NCBI GenBank assembly: GCA_017526905.1
Contig: JAFXQT010000004.1
Location: forward strand, 1 to 41,558
Direction of reading: 5' to 3'
DNA: 41,558 bases
Origin: Bacteroidaceae bacterium
Lineage (GTDB): Bacteria; Bacteroidota; Bacteroidia; Bacteroidales; Bacteroidaceae
Shown here: positions 32,003 to 40,986 of the stretch, one piece after another
How the letters are laid out: each line of letters opens with the position of its first letter
Position numbering within the stretch: position 1 is the stretch's first letter
The notes under the pieces: generated by a model
What the model saw: the letters and a program-made list of their open reading frames with translations, nothing else
Told to the model about the DNA's origin: nothing
The model's database searches: none
Program-made: the position numbers and the translations under genes

Positions 32003-32995
32003 TCACTGGCGGCGCAGTATGACCCAAATCACCACGGGCGCACCGATGACGGGCGTGATGACGTTGATGGGAATGAGACCGTGGGTGGGCAGGGTGCAGA
32101 TGAGGTTGCACGCCAAGGCCAGGCAGGCCCCGGTGAGCATGGTGGCGGGCAAGAGCGAGCGGTGGTTGGCAGTGCCCATGAACAAACGGGCCAAATGCGG
32201 CACAGCCAGGCCGATGAAGGCGATGGGGCCGCAGAAGGCCACGCTGGTGGCGGTGAGCAGCCCCGTGACTACTAATAAATAAGTACGCGCGCGACGCACA
32301 CGTATGCCGAGGTTGGCAGCGTAGCGGTCGCCCAAAAGCAAGGCATTGAGGGGCTTTATGTAGAGCAGGGCGGCCACAAGCCCAATGGTCATGGTGAGGC
32401 AGAAAGCGGGCAGGCGGTCGGAGGTGACATTGGCAAAGCTGCCAAGACCCCACATCATGAACGAACGCACGCCCTCCTCGGTGGCACCATAGTTGAGCAG
32501 AGAGATGGCCGACGATGCCAGATAGCCAATCATCACACCCACAATGAGCAACAACACCTCGCTGCGCAGCGTTGAAGCAAAACCGATGAGCAACAGCAGC
32601 ACAGCCATCGCACCGACAAAGGCGGCCACGATGACCAGCAGGAAACCGCTCAAGGAGAAGGCACCGGCGGAAAACGAACCGCCCAGCGCCAGCATAGCCA
32701 CGGCCACGCCCAGATTGGCGCCGCTGTCGATGCCCAGCAAACCGGGACCGGCCAGCGGATTGCGGAAGAGTGTCTGCAAGAGCAAGCCTGCCACAGCCAG
32801 CCCCGCACCGCTCAGCACCGCTGTGACGGCCTGCGGAATGCGGCTCTCCCAGATAATATAAGTCCAAGAGGGGTGGTCCACGTCGCGGCCCAGCAGGATG
32901 TCCGTGACGGCCGTCAGGGGGATGTGGACGGCGCCAAGGTAGAGGTTGGCCAGCACAAGGGCCATAAGCATCAGCAGGAAGGCAAGGCGTTTCAT
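32003..32995 (-). CDS. btuC: FecCD/BtuC-type ABC permease for B12
   Basis: A 330-aa integral membrane subunit with about ten hydrophobic segments and the FecCD family pattern: L-R-L-P-type start replaced by W-E-S-R-I-P-Q-A-V-T-A-V-L-S-G-A-G-L-A, N-P-L-A-G-P-G-L-L-G, G-A, and late P-H-L-A-R-L-F. It forms the inner-membrane channel for cobalamin. Its ATG overlaps the stop of btuF by four bases. No btuD-type ATPase gene follows; the next gene downstream is the unrelated YtrA-type operon. Iron-chelate transport is a possible alternative, but the riboswitch and BtuB/BtuG context favour B12. Confidence 0.88.
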   Translation of the reverse strand: MKRLAFLLMLMALVLANLYLGAVHIPLTAVTDILLGRDVDHPSWTYIIWESRIPQAVTAVLSGAGLAVAGLLLQTLFRNPLAGPGLLGIDSGANLGVAVAMLALGGSFSAGAFSLSGFLLVIVAAFVGAMAVLLLLIGFASTLRSEVLLLIVGVMIGYLASSAISLLNYGATEEGVRSFMMWGLGSFANVTSDRLPAFCLTMTIGLVAALLYIKPLNALLLGDRYAANLGIRVRRARTYLLVVTGLLTATSVAFCGPIAFIGLAVPHLARLFMGTANHRSLLPATMLTGACLALACNLICTLPTHGLIPINVITPVIGAPVVIWVILRRQ

Positions 32996-34149
32996 TCGGT
33001 CAGGGGGAGGTAATAGCGGGTGCGGCGGTCCTGCATCAGCTCCGGATGGAGGATGATGACCAGGTCGCGCAGCAGGCGGTCTGGGTGAAAGGGTGTCTCC
33101 TCATAAAAGTGGGTGGCGTCGAGGTTGCACGCCCAGATATGCCGCTCGCGCCAGGCTCGGAACTGGGTGTAGGGCCGGTAGTCGCGCGCCAGCGACGTGT
33201 AGCCTACGGGAGCCGACTGGTTGTACTTGACCAGCCACACGTCGGCCTGTCCGGCCCGCTCCAGCACCTCCTCAAACGCGAGACCCTTGCTGCCGCTACC
33301 GGCAATGTAGGCAAAGGGATTGGCGGCACCGGCATCGGCCAACATGCGCCCCATGGTGCTCTGCGCACACGGCACGAACCACTGCCCGCCATACATCGTC
33401 TCGGTGAGAAGCGACGGCAGGGCGGCGGCGGTAGCAGCCGAGCAGTGGGCAGCAACGCTGTCGCGCAAGGCCAGATAGTGCCGCTCCACGGCGGCAAAGA
33501 TGCTGTCGCCACGTGCTTCGGCACCGAAGAGGAGGGCGTAGAAGCGCATCCATTCGGCACGGCCCAGAGCCGAGGTCTCCATATACTCGGCACACTCGAT
33601 GATGGGGATGCCCAGGCGTTCCGCACGGCCGTAGCCGCCGCTGTGCTCGAAGGGTGTGAGCAGCAGGGCATCCGGTGCCGTGGCCATGATGCGCTCGATG
33701 TCGGGGTTCATGCCGTTGCCGAAGTCGGCCACACGTCCGCTGCGCAGGCCCTGCTGCACATCGGGCTGATGGATATACTCCTGCTCGCACACCCCGGCAA
33801 TGGCATCGGCACACCCCAGCTCGGCAATGAGTCCGCAGGCCACGGCCGTTGCCACACCGGCACGGCGCAGCGGCGTGCGCACCAGCGTGCCCTCGGGCAG
33901 GGCGTTGGGAAGGTCGGCATCGGCAGGCACCAACAGGTAGGTGTGTAGCACGGCCGCCGTGTCCCAAGGGTTGCGCAGCCGCACTTCTATCCAGCCGTCG
34001 TGGCGTACGATGGCGAGGTTGGTGGCATAGCGCATCGAGTCCGCTTCGCCCTCGGATACGGCCCCGCCGCTCCTGCCCCCGCCGCACGAGGCGGCGAGGA
34101 GCAGGAACAGCAAGGCGATTGCGCCAAGGGGAAGCCTTCGGTCTGTCAT
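32992..34149 (-). CDS. btuF: Cobalamin-binding lipoprotein of an ABC transporter (BtuF-like)
   Basis: Lipobox L-L-A-A-S-C-G-G-G (Cys22) after a short signal sequence. The rest is a class III periplasmic binding-protein fold: V-A-T-A-V-A-C-G-L-I-A-E-L-G and D-F-G-N-G-M-N-P-D-I-E-R-I-M-A-T-A-P-D-A-L-L-L-T-type text, typical of FecB/BtuF proteins. A second lobe follows after a long helix. The 385-aa size is above E. coli BtuF, as is usual in Bacteroidota. It lies 12 bases after btuG and overlaps btuC. Confidence 0.85.
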   Translation of the reverse strand: MTDRRLPLGAIALLFLLLAASCGGGRSGGAVSEGEADSMRYATNLAIVRHDGWIEVRLRNPWDTAAVLHTYLLVPADADLPNALPEGTLVRTPLRRAGVATAVACGLIAELGCADAIAGVCEQEYIHQPDVQQGLRSGRVADFGNGMNPDIERIMATAPDALLLTPFEHSGGYGRAERLGIPIIECAEYMETSALGRAEWMRFYALLFGAEARGDSIFAAVERHYLALRDSVAAHCSAATAAALPSLLTETMYGGQWFVPCAQSTMGRMLADAGAANPFAYIAGSGSKGLAFEEVLERAGQADVWLVKYNQSAPVGYTSLARDYRPYTQFRAWRERHIWACNLDATHFYEETPFHPDRLLRDLVIILHPELMQDRRTRYYLPLTE

Positions 34150-34161
34150 GACGTGCCGCGT

Positions 34162-35274
34162 TTACTTCAGGAAGACAATTTTGTTGGGATTTAGGCCGTT
34201 GGTCGCGAACTCAACGCCGGTCCACTCGCCCTTCTTATTGAACACGAACACGAGACCGTTGGTGGTGTAGTCGCTGGTGGCTACATAAATGTCGCCGGTG
34301 TAGGGGTTCACGCTGATGCTATAGACGAAGGAGGTGGTGATCTCCTCGGGCACCTTGGTAAAGAAGGCATTGTCGGTCTTGCCGGTGGCGAGGTCGTAGC
34401 GTGAGAGCGAGGTGGTGGTGGCGTAGGTGTTCCAGTCGGTCAGGGAGTAGGCAATGTAGAGAGCGCCGTCGGCACCGGCCATAGCTGTGGCATTGCCCTT
34501 CAGTAAATACTCGCCTGTGGTAGTGTTTATCTCGCCGAAGGGGTAGTCATAGTAGCGGCCATAGCCCTGGACGAACACGTGACCATCCACGGCAAGGATG
34601 TTGTCGGGGTTGTACATCACCTCGGTATAGGTGATGGCTTCGGTCTTGAAGTCATTGACGGGCACCACTGCCACGCGGGTGTCGTTATCGGGGTAGGCGC
34701 CGGCCACCACGCAATAGAGCTTGCCGCCCTCAGCGCAGATGCCTTCCAAGTTGGTGCCCACGCTGACGTACTCGTTCTGGAAATCGAGCGTGTTGCCGTT
34801 CACGCGGATCTTCAGCACCAGACCGCCATAGGTGGTGACATAGAGGGCGCCGTCGGCAAAGGCAAGGTTGCGCACCTGCACGGTGGTGCCGTTCACGCCC
34901 TGGGCGAAGGAGACACGGGAGAGCTCCACGGCAGAGCCGTTCAGCAGCGTCACATAGTTGGAACCATTCACGGCCACAGCCAGCTTGCCGTCGAAGGTGA
35001 TGATGTCGTTGCCCGTGTCGCCTAACTGCTGACCATTCTGCTGGGTATAGATGCAGCTGGGGTTGAGCGAGTGGGTGGTCCAGTCGAAGCAGATGAGGTT
35101 GGAGTTGTTAGCCCCCATGGCGCCCTCGTTCAGGATGAAGGCACGCGTCTGTGCCAGTTCTACCTTGGAACCCTCTTTCCAGGCGTCGTCATCATCGTCG
35201 TCGGAGCAAGAGGTGAACACAGCACCCACGCTGAGCGCGCAGAGTGCAGAAAGGAAAAGACTTCTGAGTTTCAT
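34162..35274 (-). CDS. btuG: Surface B12-binding lipoprotein, DUF5074/BtuG
   Basis: Lipobox F-T-S-C-S at Cys23, directly followed by a run of aspartates (S-D-D-D-D-D-D), the kind of acidic export signal that sends Bacteroidota lipoproteins to the cell surface. The remaining ~340 residues form repeated YncE-like blades (motifs such as G-D-I-Y-V-A-T and G-A-L-Y-V-T-T), consistent with the seven-bladed propeller of BtuG, which binds cobalamin extremely tightly and hands it to BtuB. At 370 aa it is the right length. The gene sits between btuB and btuF in a riboswitch-led operon, which supports the assignment. Confidence 0.85.
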   Translation of the reverse strand: MKLRSLFLSALCALSVGAVFTSCSDDDDDDAWKEGSKVELAQTRAFILNEGAMGANNSNLICFDWTTHSLNPSCIYTQQNGQQLGDTGNDIITFDGKLAVAVNGSNYVTLLNGSAVELSRVSFAQGVNGTTVQVRNLAFADGALYVTTYGGLVLKIRVNGNTLDFQNEYVSVGTNLEGICAEGGKLYCVVAGAYPDNDTRVAVVPVNDFKTEAITYTEVMYNPDNILAVDGHVFVQGYGRYYDYPFGEINTTTGEYLLKGNATAMAGADGALYIAYSLTDWNTYATTTSLSRYDLATGKTDNAFFTKVPEEITTSFVYSISVNPYTGDIYVATSDYTTNGLVFVFNKKGEWTGVEFATNGLNPNKIVFLK

Positions 35275-35323
35275 TGTTTTGGTTGTTTTAGGATAAATGT
35301 ATTGGTTGTATTTGTTGTATTTG

Positions 35324-37393
35324 TCAGAAGGTGACGGATGCCCTGCCCTCGACCGAACGGCCGGGCATGGGATAATACTGAATGATTTCGTAGTGCGCCC
35401 CGGTGAAGTTGCGCAAGGTGAGACCCAAATCGATTTCGGTCTTGTGCAGACGCACGCGGCGGCTGGCTGTGAGGGTATGCTCGGCGTAGGCGCTGAGCCG
35501 CTCGATGCTGATGTTCTGTGCCGAGCTGTAACGTTCGCTGCTGCCGCTCAGGGTGTAGCCCAAGTCGAGCCAAGGCGAATGCAGCAAGGCGGAGAGCGAG
35601 CCATGATGGCGCGGCGTGTAGGGCAACTGCTTGTGGTAGGTGGCCGAACGCGAATCGGCATCCAGCGCACGCTGGCCGGTGTAGCCAGCCGTCAGGCCAA
35701 GGCTGAAGCGGCGACCGAAAGGGATGTCTGCGGCCAGCGTTACATCGCCGCCCCAGATATCCACCTTGCCGAAGTTGGCCATGCGCCACACGTAGGCGGC
35801 AGGGAAGGCCACAATCTTGTCGGTGACGCGGTTATAGTAGGCATCGACGGTGAGCGAGAGACAGCGCAGCCAAGCCACAGGGGCACCGTGCCAGGTGAGG
35901 CCGAGATTGTACTCGTGGGCACGCTCGGGGCGCAGGTTCGGGTTGCCCATGCGCCGATAATAGGTGTCGTTGAACGACGGCATGCGGAAGGTGTGCTTGA
36001 GCATGGCACGCAGAAAGAGCGAACGGTCGGGCAGAAGCCGGTAGGACACCGCCACCGTGGGCGAGAGGTGCCGACGCACCGGGGGCTGGCTGCCCGCTTG
36101 GACATGCTCGGCAGCATAAGTGCCCACCAGCCCGGCATCGGCCTGGACACGTCCGGAACGGAACCGGGCCGTGAGCGCTGTGAGCGAGGTGGTGCGGACC
36201 GGGTTGGGCACATCAAGATGAGTGTTGATGTAGATGTTGCTGTGCAACACATTCACGCTCACGTCCTGTGCCAGCGCCAGGGACAACAGCGGCAGCGGCT
36301 TCCAACAGACCGCAGCCGTGGCATAAGCCTCGTCCTGCCGGCTGTGATCCACCTGCACCCCGCCGGGATAGACAGCATTGCTGCCTTCGAAGTGAGAACG
36401 CGTATGCGTGTATTTGAGCCCTGAGCGCAATGCCCACTTCGGACTGAACACCTTGTCGAAGACAGCTTGCGCAAAGCCCTCGCGCTCCCACAGGCGGTCG
36501 TCGGAAAAAGGATTGTAGAGGATGACGGCGCCCGGCAGGCCACGCTCGGAATCGTAGTAGCTGCCCTTGACGACCAACCGGCTGCTGTCGCGGAAGGTGT
36601 GGTACAGGTTGCCTTCGGCCTGCCATGACTGCACATCGCTGTTGATGCGCTTCTCGCGCGAGCGCGCGCCCGCATTCCTTAATATAAAAGGATAACGGCC
36701 ATCGGCACGCATGAACATGCCGTCGGCAGTGAACACGGTGCGCTGGGCCACCCGGCGGGCATAGCGGAGGGAAGGAGCCAGCAAGCCATAGGAACCGCCA
36801 CGCAGGCGAACACGCCACTGGCTGTTGTTGCCATACAGAAACTGCGGGCGCTCGCTGCGAATGGACAGAATGCCACCGCTGGCATAATGACGTGCAGGCT
36901 GAAGCAGGTCGTCGCCCGCCCCCACCGCCATCGACACGGTGCCGATGCCATCTAGCTGATAGCGGCCTATATCAATCTGCCCGGCCTGGGTATTGCTCAG
37001 GGTCAGGCCATCATAGCTGACGGCCGTGTGGTGGGCCCCAAGGCTGCGCACGCTCACTGTCTTCATGCCGCCGATACCGCCGTAGTCGTGCACCTCGGCA
37101 CCCACAAACAGCTTCACGGCATCGGCCAGGGTGGTCAGTCCCAGCTGTTCCAGTTCGGCCCGTCCCATCTGTTGGAGAGGCTTGGTGGCCGTGACCGAGG
37201 GCGAGATGCGCCGGGCATCGACGGCCACCTCATGCAGCCGCCTGGGTCCACGGCCAAGCGTGTCGGCCGGCAACGGCATTCCGCCTGCGGGCACAGCCGC
37301 CCGTGCCGTTCCTGCCTGCAGGAAGGCACACGCCACAGCAAAGAAAGCAGTCAGAAAAGTCCTGACAGAGCCACGTAGAACCATACGTACCAT
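35324..37393 (-). CDS. btuB: TonB-dependent outer-membrane receptor for cobalamin
   Basis: A signal peptide (V-R-T-F-L-T-A-F-F-A-V-A-C-A-F) is followed by a plug domain (about residues 70-180; L-A-D-A-V-K-L-F-V-G-A-E-V-H-D-Y-G-G-I-G-G and V-R-S-L-G-A-H-H-T) and a ~500-residue barrel ending in a terminal Phe (A-S-V-T-F). This small receptor type, without a carboxypeptidase-like N-domain, matches BtuB. Two start codons are possible (37393 and 37384, M-V-R-M-V-L-R-G); I list the first. It is the first gene after the B12 riboswitch and 49 bases ahead of btuG. Confidence 0.88.
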   Translation of the reverse strand: MVRMVLRGSVRTFLTAFFAVACAFLQAGTARAAVPAGGMPLPADTLGRGPRRLHEVAVDARRISPSVTATKPLQQMGRAELEQLGLTTLADAVKLFVGAEVHDYGGIGGMKTVSVRSLGAHHTAVSYDGLTLSNTQAGQIDIGRYQLDGIGTVSMAVGAGDDLLQPARHYASGGILSIRSERPQFLYGNNSQWRVRLRGGSYGLLAPSLRYARRVAQRTVFTADGMFMRADGRYPFILRNAGARSREKRINSDVQSWQAEGNLYHTFRDSSRLVVKGSYYDSERGLPGAVILYNPFSDDRLWEREGFAQAVFDKVFSPKWALRSGLKYTHTRSHFEGSNAVYPGGVQVDHSRQDEAYATAAVCWKPLPLLSLALAQDVSVNVLHSNIYINTHLDVPNPVRTTSLTALTARFRSGRVQADAGLVGTYAAEHVQAGSQPPVRRHLSPTVAVSYRLLPDRSLFLRAMLKHTFRMPSFNDTYYRRMGNPNLRPERAHEYNLGLTWHGAPVAWLRCLSLTVDAYYNRVTDKIVAFPAAYVWRMANFGKVDIWGGDVTLAADIPFGRRFSLGLTAGYTGQRALDADSRSATYHKQLPYTPRHHGSLSALLHSPWLDLGYTLSGSSERYSSAQNISIERLSAYAEHTLTASRRVRLHKTEIDLGLTLRNFTGAHYEIIQYYPMPGRSVEGRASVTF

Positions 37394-37454
37394 ACAGATT
37401 TCCGAAACGCTCCGTCCTCGAAGGGCGCCCGGCGCACAAAGGCGTATTAACGCT

Positions 37455-37620
37455 GCGGCAGGTCTTCTGACTCGTTCCCAGTGGGGCACCTTCCCAAGCC
37501 TGCACTCAGCAGGCCCAGTGGCATCACAGGCCTCACCTATCGATGGAACTTACAGCTGCGGGACAGTTCGGGAGTTGCACCCGATTCCCTCTTCGTCGCA
37601 TACCTTGCGAACCGCAACTA
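37455..37620 (-). promoter_or_regulatory. Cobalamin (B12) riboswitch
   Basis: Read on the minus strand, the region contains the B12-box elements in order: G-G-G-A-A-T-C-G-G-G-T-G near 37580, C-T-G-T-C-C-C-G-C near 37560, the conserved G-C-C-A-C-T-G core near 37520, G-G-G-A-A-G-G-T-G near 37495, and the closing G-T-C-A-G-A-A-G-A-C-C-T-G-C-C (37457-37471). Binding of adenosylcobalamin would shut off the btuB operon. It ends about 64 bases before the start codon. The expression platform (terminator or start-site occlusion) is not clear by eye. Confidence 0.92.
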
Positions 37621-37632
37621 CTGAAAGCGGCG

Positions 37633-37640
37633 CAAAGATA
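37633..37640 (-). promoter_or_regulatory. -7 box of the B12 operon
   Basis: The complement of CAAAGATA is TATCTTTG, an exact -7 match just upstream of the riboswitch. The transcript would start near 37628, so the aptamer forms the 5' end of the mRNA. Confidence 0.65.
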
Positions 37641-37678
37641 AGGATAAAATCCGATTCATTCGGAAAAGAAGCAAGAAA

Positions 37679-37710
37679 TTTGGCTTTTCACCGTTAAAAT
37701 AGTACCTTTG
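37679..37710 (+). promoter_or_regulatory. Promoter of the Smr gene
   Basis: TTTG (37679-37682), 20-base spacer, TACCTTTG (37703-37710). Divergent from the B12 operon promoter; the two -7 boxes are about 62 bases apart. Confidence 0.7.
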
Positions 37711-37735
37711 CGCCCACATTAACAATAACTACAAC

Positions 37736-38950
37736 ATGGATATCAAAATAGGAGATAAAGTAAGGTTCCTCAACGAGGTGGGCGGTGGCATCGTCTCCGG
37801 CTTCCAAGGAAAGGACATCGTACTGGTGGAGGACGAGGACGGATTCGACATCCCCATGCTCAAGGGCGAAGTTGTGGTCATCGACACCAATGCCAACAAC
37901 TTCGAGCGGAAAAGTGCGCCAAAGCCCACGCCGGCGGCAACAACAGCGCCAAAGCCCGAAGCCGTGACACGGCAGAGCATGAAGGCGGCACTGGCCGAAG
38001 CGGCCAACGATACAGACGACGCCCCCGATACCGACCCGGCCGACGGGCCCGTCACCTACAAGGCAAAGCCCCAGGAACGCAAGAACGGCGACCGCTTGAA
38101 CGTATTCCTGGGCTTCATACCCGAGAACGTGAAGGAGCTCACCTCCACACGGTTCGAGGCATATGTCGTGAACGACTCCAACTTCTACCTGAGCCTGTTC
38201 TTCGCCAATGCCGAAGGCGCAGCCTGGCACGCACGGTGGCAGGGCACCATCGAGCCCAACACGAAAGTGCTCATCGAAACCTTCGACCGCTCGCAGCTGA
38301 ACGACCTGGAACGCCTCAGCATCCAGTGCATCGCCTGGAAACAGGACAAGACATTCGCCCTGAAACCCGCCATAGGCGTAGAACTGCGGCTGGACCTGGT
38401 CAAGTTCTACAAGCTGCACGTATTCCAGGCATCGCCCTTCTTCCGCGAACCGGCCCTCATCTACGATATCGTGCGCGACGACCAGCCCATCCGCCAGGTG
38501 CTGGTCGAAGCCAAGGACGTGCTGGACGCCATCACCTCCATACAGGAGGAAGTGAAAGAAGAACGCGCCAATGCGCCACAGGCCGACAAGCCGATGCGCA
38601 CACAAACAAAGGACGACCTGCGGCGCGCCAAAGCCGAATACCGCCAGTCGCAGCGCCACTTCGGCAAAGATGTGCTCGAAGTGGACCTGCACATCAAAGC
38701 CCTGCTGGACAACATCGAAGGCCTGTCGGCATCGGTCCTGCTCAACACCCAACTCACCGAGTTCCGCACCGTGATGGACCGCTATATCAAGAAGAAAGGG
38801 CAGCAAATCGTATTCATCCACGGCAAGGGCGAAGGGGTGCTGCGCGAAGCCATCATCAAAGAGCTGCAACGCCGCTACCGCACATGCCTCTGGCAAGACG
38901 CATCCTTCCGCGAATACGGCTTCGGTGCCACACTCGTCACCATCAAGTGA
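37736..38950 (+). CDS. DUF2027 domain protein with C-terminal Smr domain (404 aa)
   Basis: Residues about 1-60 are an SH3-like DUF2027 start (G-D-K-V-R-F-L-N-E-V-G-G-G-I-V). An Ala/Pro/Thr-rich linker (about 60-115) leads to a beta-rich central domain (about 115-270), then a helical stretch (about 275-315). The Smr domain (about 320-404) has L-E-V-D-L-H-I and I-H-G-K-G-E-G-V-L-R, the conserved nuclease-like motifs of MutS2/Smr proteins. This DUF2027-Smr architecture is a Bacteroidota hallmark. Role unknown, likely nucleic-acid cleavage or ribosome rescue by analogy to Smr proteins. It precedes queA by nine bases. Confidence 0.92.
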   Translation: MDIKIGDKVRFLNEVGGGIVSGFQGKDIVLVEDEDGFDIPMLKGEVVVIDTNANNFERKSAPKPTPAATTAPKPEAVTRQSMKAALAEAANDTDDAPDTDPADGPVTYKAKPQERKNGDRLNVFLGFIPENVKELTSTRFEAYVVNDSNFYLSLFFANAEGAAWHARWQGTIEPNTKVLIETFDRSQLNDLERLSIQCIAWKQDKTFALKPAIGVELRLDLVKFYKLHVFQASPFFREPALIYDIVRDDQPIRQVLVEAKDVLDAITSIQEEVKEERANAPQADKPMRTQTKDDLRRAKAEYRQSQRHFGKDVLEVDLHIKALLDNIEGLSASVLLNTQLTEFRTVMDRYIKKKGQQIVFIHGKGEGVLREAIIKELQRRYRTCLWQDASFREYGFGATLVTIK

Positions 38951-38959
38951 GAAGCATAC

Positions 38960-40222
38960 ATGGATCCTAAGCACATCAAAATAGCCGACTACGCCTATCC
39001 ACTGCCCGAGGAGCGCATAGCCAAATACCCGCTGCAACAGCGGGATGCCTCTAAACTGCTCATCTACAACCAAGGGCACATCAGCCACACCACGTTCAGC
39101 CACCTGCCCGAGTTCCTGCCCGAGGGCTCGCTCATGGTCATGAACAACACGCGTGTCATCCAGGCCCGACTGCATTTCCGCAAGGACACCGGCGCCCTAA
39201 TCGAGGTGTTCTGCCTGGAACCCGCACTGCCGGCCGATTATGCCCTGATGTTCCAACAGACGGGGCGCTGCACGTGGCACTGTCTCATCGGCAACAGCAA
39301 GAAATGGAAGGAAGGCGTCCTGGCACGCACCATCGTCATAAATGGCCAGGAGCTCACCCTGACCGCCTCCAGAGAACAGGACACCGCAGGCTCTTTCCTC
39401 GTCAGTTTTGAGTGGAACAGCACCGACGTGACATGGGCACAGGTCCTTGAAGCCTGTGGCGAACTGCCCATACCGCCCTACCTGAACCGCGAGACCGAGG
39501 AGAGCGACCTCACCACCTACCAGACCGTCTATTCCAAAGTAAAGGGCAGCGTGGCCGCCCCCACGGCCGGGCTCCATTTCACCGAGCGCGTGCTTCAGGC
39601 CATCACGGCCCGGGGTATCGAACGGGCCGAACTGACGCTACATGTAGGCGCCGGGACCTTCAAGCCCGTCAAAAGCAAAGAAATCGAAGGCCACGAGATG
39701 CACAGCGAATGGATCTATGTGCCACGCAGCGTCATCGAGGCCCTGGTGCGCCATGGCGGCGAATGCACAGCCGTAGGCACAACGAGCGTCCGCACGCTCG
39801 AAAGCCTCTACTACATCGGCCTGAAGATTCTGGCAAACCCCGACATCAGCGAGCTCGAAATGAAAGTGGCCCAATGGGAACCCTACGACAACACCGAGCA
39901 TCAGCAACCGGCCGGCACAACCAGCAACACCGCACCGCAGGCCGCAGAGAGTGCGTTGCCACAGCTGCAAGCCATCCTCAGCTGGATGGACCGCAACCAC
40001 ACCGACTCGCTGCACACCGCCACACAGATCATCATAGCACCGGGCTATAGGTACCACATCGTCAAGCGCATGATCACCAACTTCCACCAGCCTCAAAGCA
40101 CACTGCTGCTGCTCGTGTCTGCATTTGTGGGCGACGACCGTTGGCACGACATCTACAACTACGCCCTTGACAACGACTTCCGTTTCCTCTCCTACGGCGA
40201 CTCCAGCCTGCTCATACCGTAG
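38960..40222 (+). CDS. queA: S-adenosylmethionine:tRNA ribosyltransferase-isomerase
   Basis: Adds the epoxycyclopentane ring to preQ1 at the wobble base during queuosine synthesis (EC 2.4.99.17). Motifs: Y-P-L-P-E-E-R-I-A near residue 12, H-T-T-F-S-H-L, N-N-T-R-V-I-Q-A-R-L, P-I-P-P-Y-L-N-R, Y-Q-T-V-Y-S-K-V-K-G-S-V-A-A-P-T-A-G-L-H-F-T-type core, and C-terminal N-F-H-Q-P-Q-S-T-L-L-L-L-V. At 420 aa it exceeds the ~350 of E. coli by a Thr/Ala/Gln-rich insertion near residues 310-335. Starts nine bases after the Smr gene. Confidence 0.95.
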   Translation: MDPKHIKIADYAYPLPEERIAKYPLQQRDASKLLIYNQGHISHTTFSHLPEFLPEGSLMVMNNTRVIQARLHFRKDTGALIEVFCLEPALPADYALMFQQTGRCTWHCLIGNSKKWKEGVLARTIVINGQELTLTASREQDTAGSFLVSFEWNSTDVTWAQVLEACGELPIPPYLNRETEESDLTTYQTVYSKVKGSVAAPTAGLHFTERVLQAITARGIERAELTLHVGAGTFKPVKSKEIEGHEMHSEWIYVPRSVIEALVRHGGECTAVGTTSVRTLESLYYIGLKILANPDISELEMKVAQWEPYDNTEHQQPAGTTSNTAPQAAESALPQLQAILSWMDRNHTDSLHTATQIIIAPGYRYHIVKRMITNFHQPQSTLLLLVSAFVGDDRWHDIYNYALDNDFRFLSYGDSSLLIP

Positions 40223-40253
40223 CTGCCGACCGCCAGCAGGCCGAGCGTTTCTG

Positions 40254-40835
40254 CTATGCGTTGCCTGACAGATGCTCGACCAATATCTTCAGGCCGATAC
40301 CGATGAGGATGACACCGCCCAGCATCTCCGGCCGGAGGCGACGGGCGAGATGGGCACGTCCACAAAAGCCCACCCAAAAAGCCAGCAGCGAAAGCAACGA
40401 ACTGACCACGCCTATCATCAGTATCGGCTGCGCCAACGCCGCATACGAAGCCATTCCCATGCAGGCAAAGGACACGCCCACGGCCAGGGCATCGACACTT
40501 GTCGCCACAGCCATCAGCAGGATAGTGCCCAGACGGCTGAAGTCCAGCCGCCGCTGCTCCACCTCACGACGCGACTCCAGCAGCATGTTCACGCCCAGCC
40601 ATGCCAACAGGCCGAAGGCTATCCAGTGGTCAAAGGCCTCAATATAAACACGGAAGCGGCTGGTCAGCGCCCAACCCAGCAAAGGCATCAGTGCCTGGAA
40701 CAGTCCGAAGAAGAAAGCCATCAGGCCTATCGGACGCCATTGCGGATGCCGCATGCCCAACGCCGCGGCCAGACAAACAGAAAAACAATCCATGGCCAGA
40801 GCGACGGCCAAAGTCAGGGATTCAATCAACGTCAT
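40254..40835 (-). CDS. mntP: Manganese efflux pump MntP
   Basis: A 193-aa membrane protein with six hydrophobic segments arranged as two DUF204 repeats. Conserved acidic residues sit in the first repeat (A-V-A-L-A-M-D-C-F-S-V) and second repeat (A-V-A-T-S-V-D-A-L-A-V-G), which carry Mn2+ out of the cell. Convergent with queA; no yybP-ykoY riboswitch is visible in the short upstream region. Starts at the ATG at 40835. Confidence 0.93.
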   Translation of the reverse strand: MTLIESLTLAVALAMDCFSVCLAAALGMRHPQWRPIGLMAFFFGLFQALMPLLGWALTSRFRVYIEAFDHWIAFGLLAWLGVNMLLESRREVEQRRLDFSRLGTILLMAVATSVDALAVGVSFACMGMASYAALAQPILMIGVVSSLLSLLAFWVGFCGRAHLARRLRPEMLGGVILIGIGLKILVEHLSGNA

Positions 40836-40858
40836 CAGTCAGAGATATTTTTAGGCCG

Positions 40859-40866
40859 CAAAGGTA
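40859..40866 (-). promoter_or_regulatory. -7 box of mntP
   Basis: Complement of CAAAGGTA = TACCTTTG, 24 bases before the start codon. No clear -33 TTTG. Confidence 0.55.
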
Positions 40867-40952
40867 CAACGTTTTTGCAACTCTCACCGCCTTTCCTTGC
40901 CAAAAATGTCTAAAAAGCGTTAACGGATTGTGCCCGTTCTAAATAATATCCC

Positions 40953-40960
40953 TATCTTTG
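40953..40960 (+). promoter_or_regulatory. -7 box of ndk
   Basis: TATCTTTG is an exact match 26 bases before the ATG at 40987. A TTG ends at 40930, 22 bases upstream, as weak -33. Confidence 0.65.
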
Positions 40961-40986
40961 TGCCGTAAATGTACGTACAAAAACAC

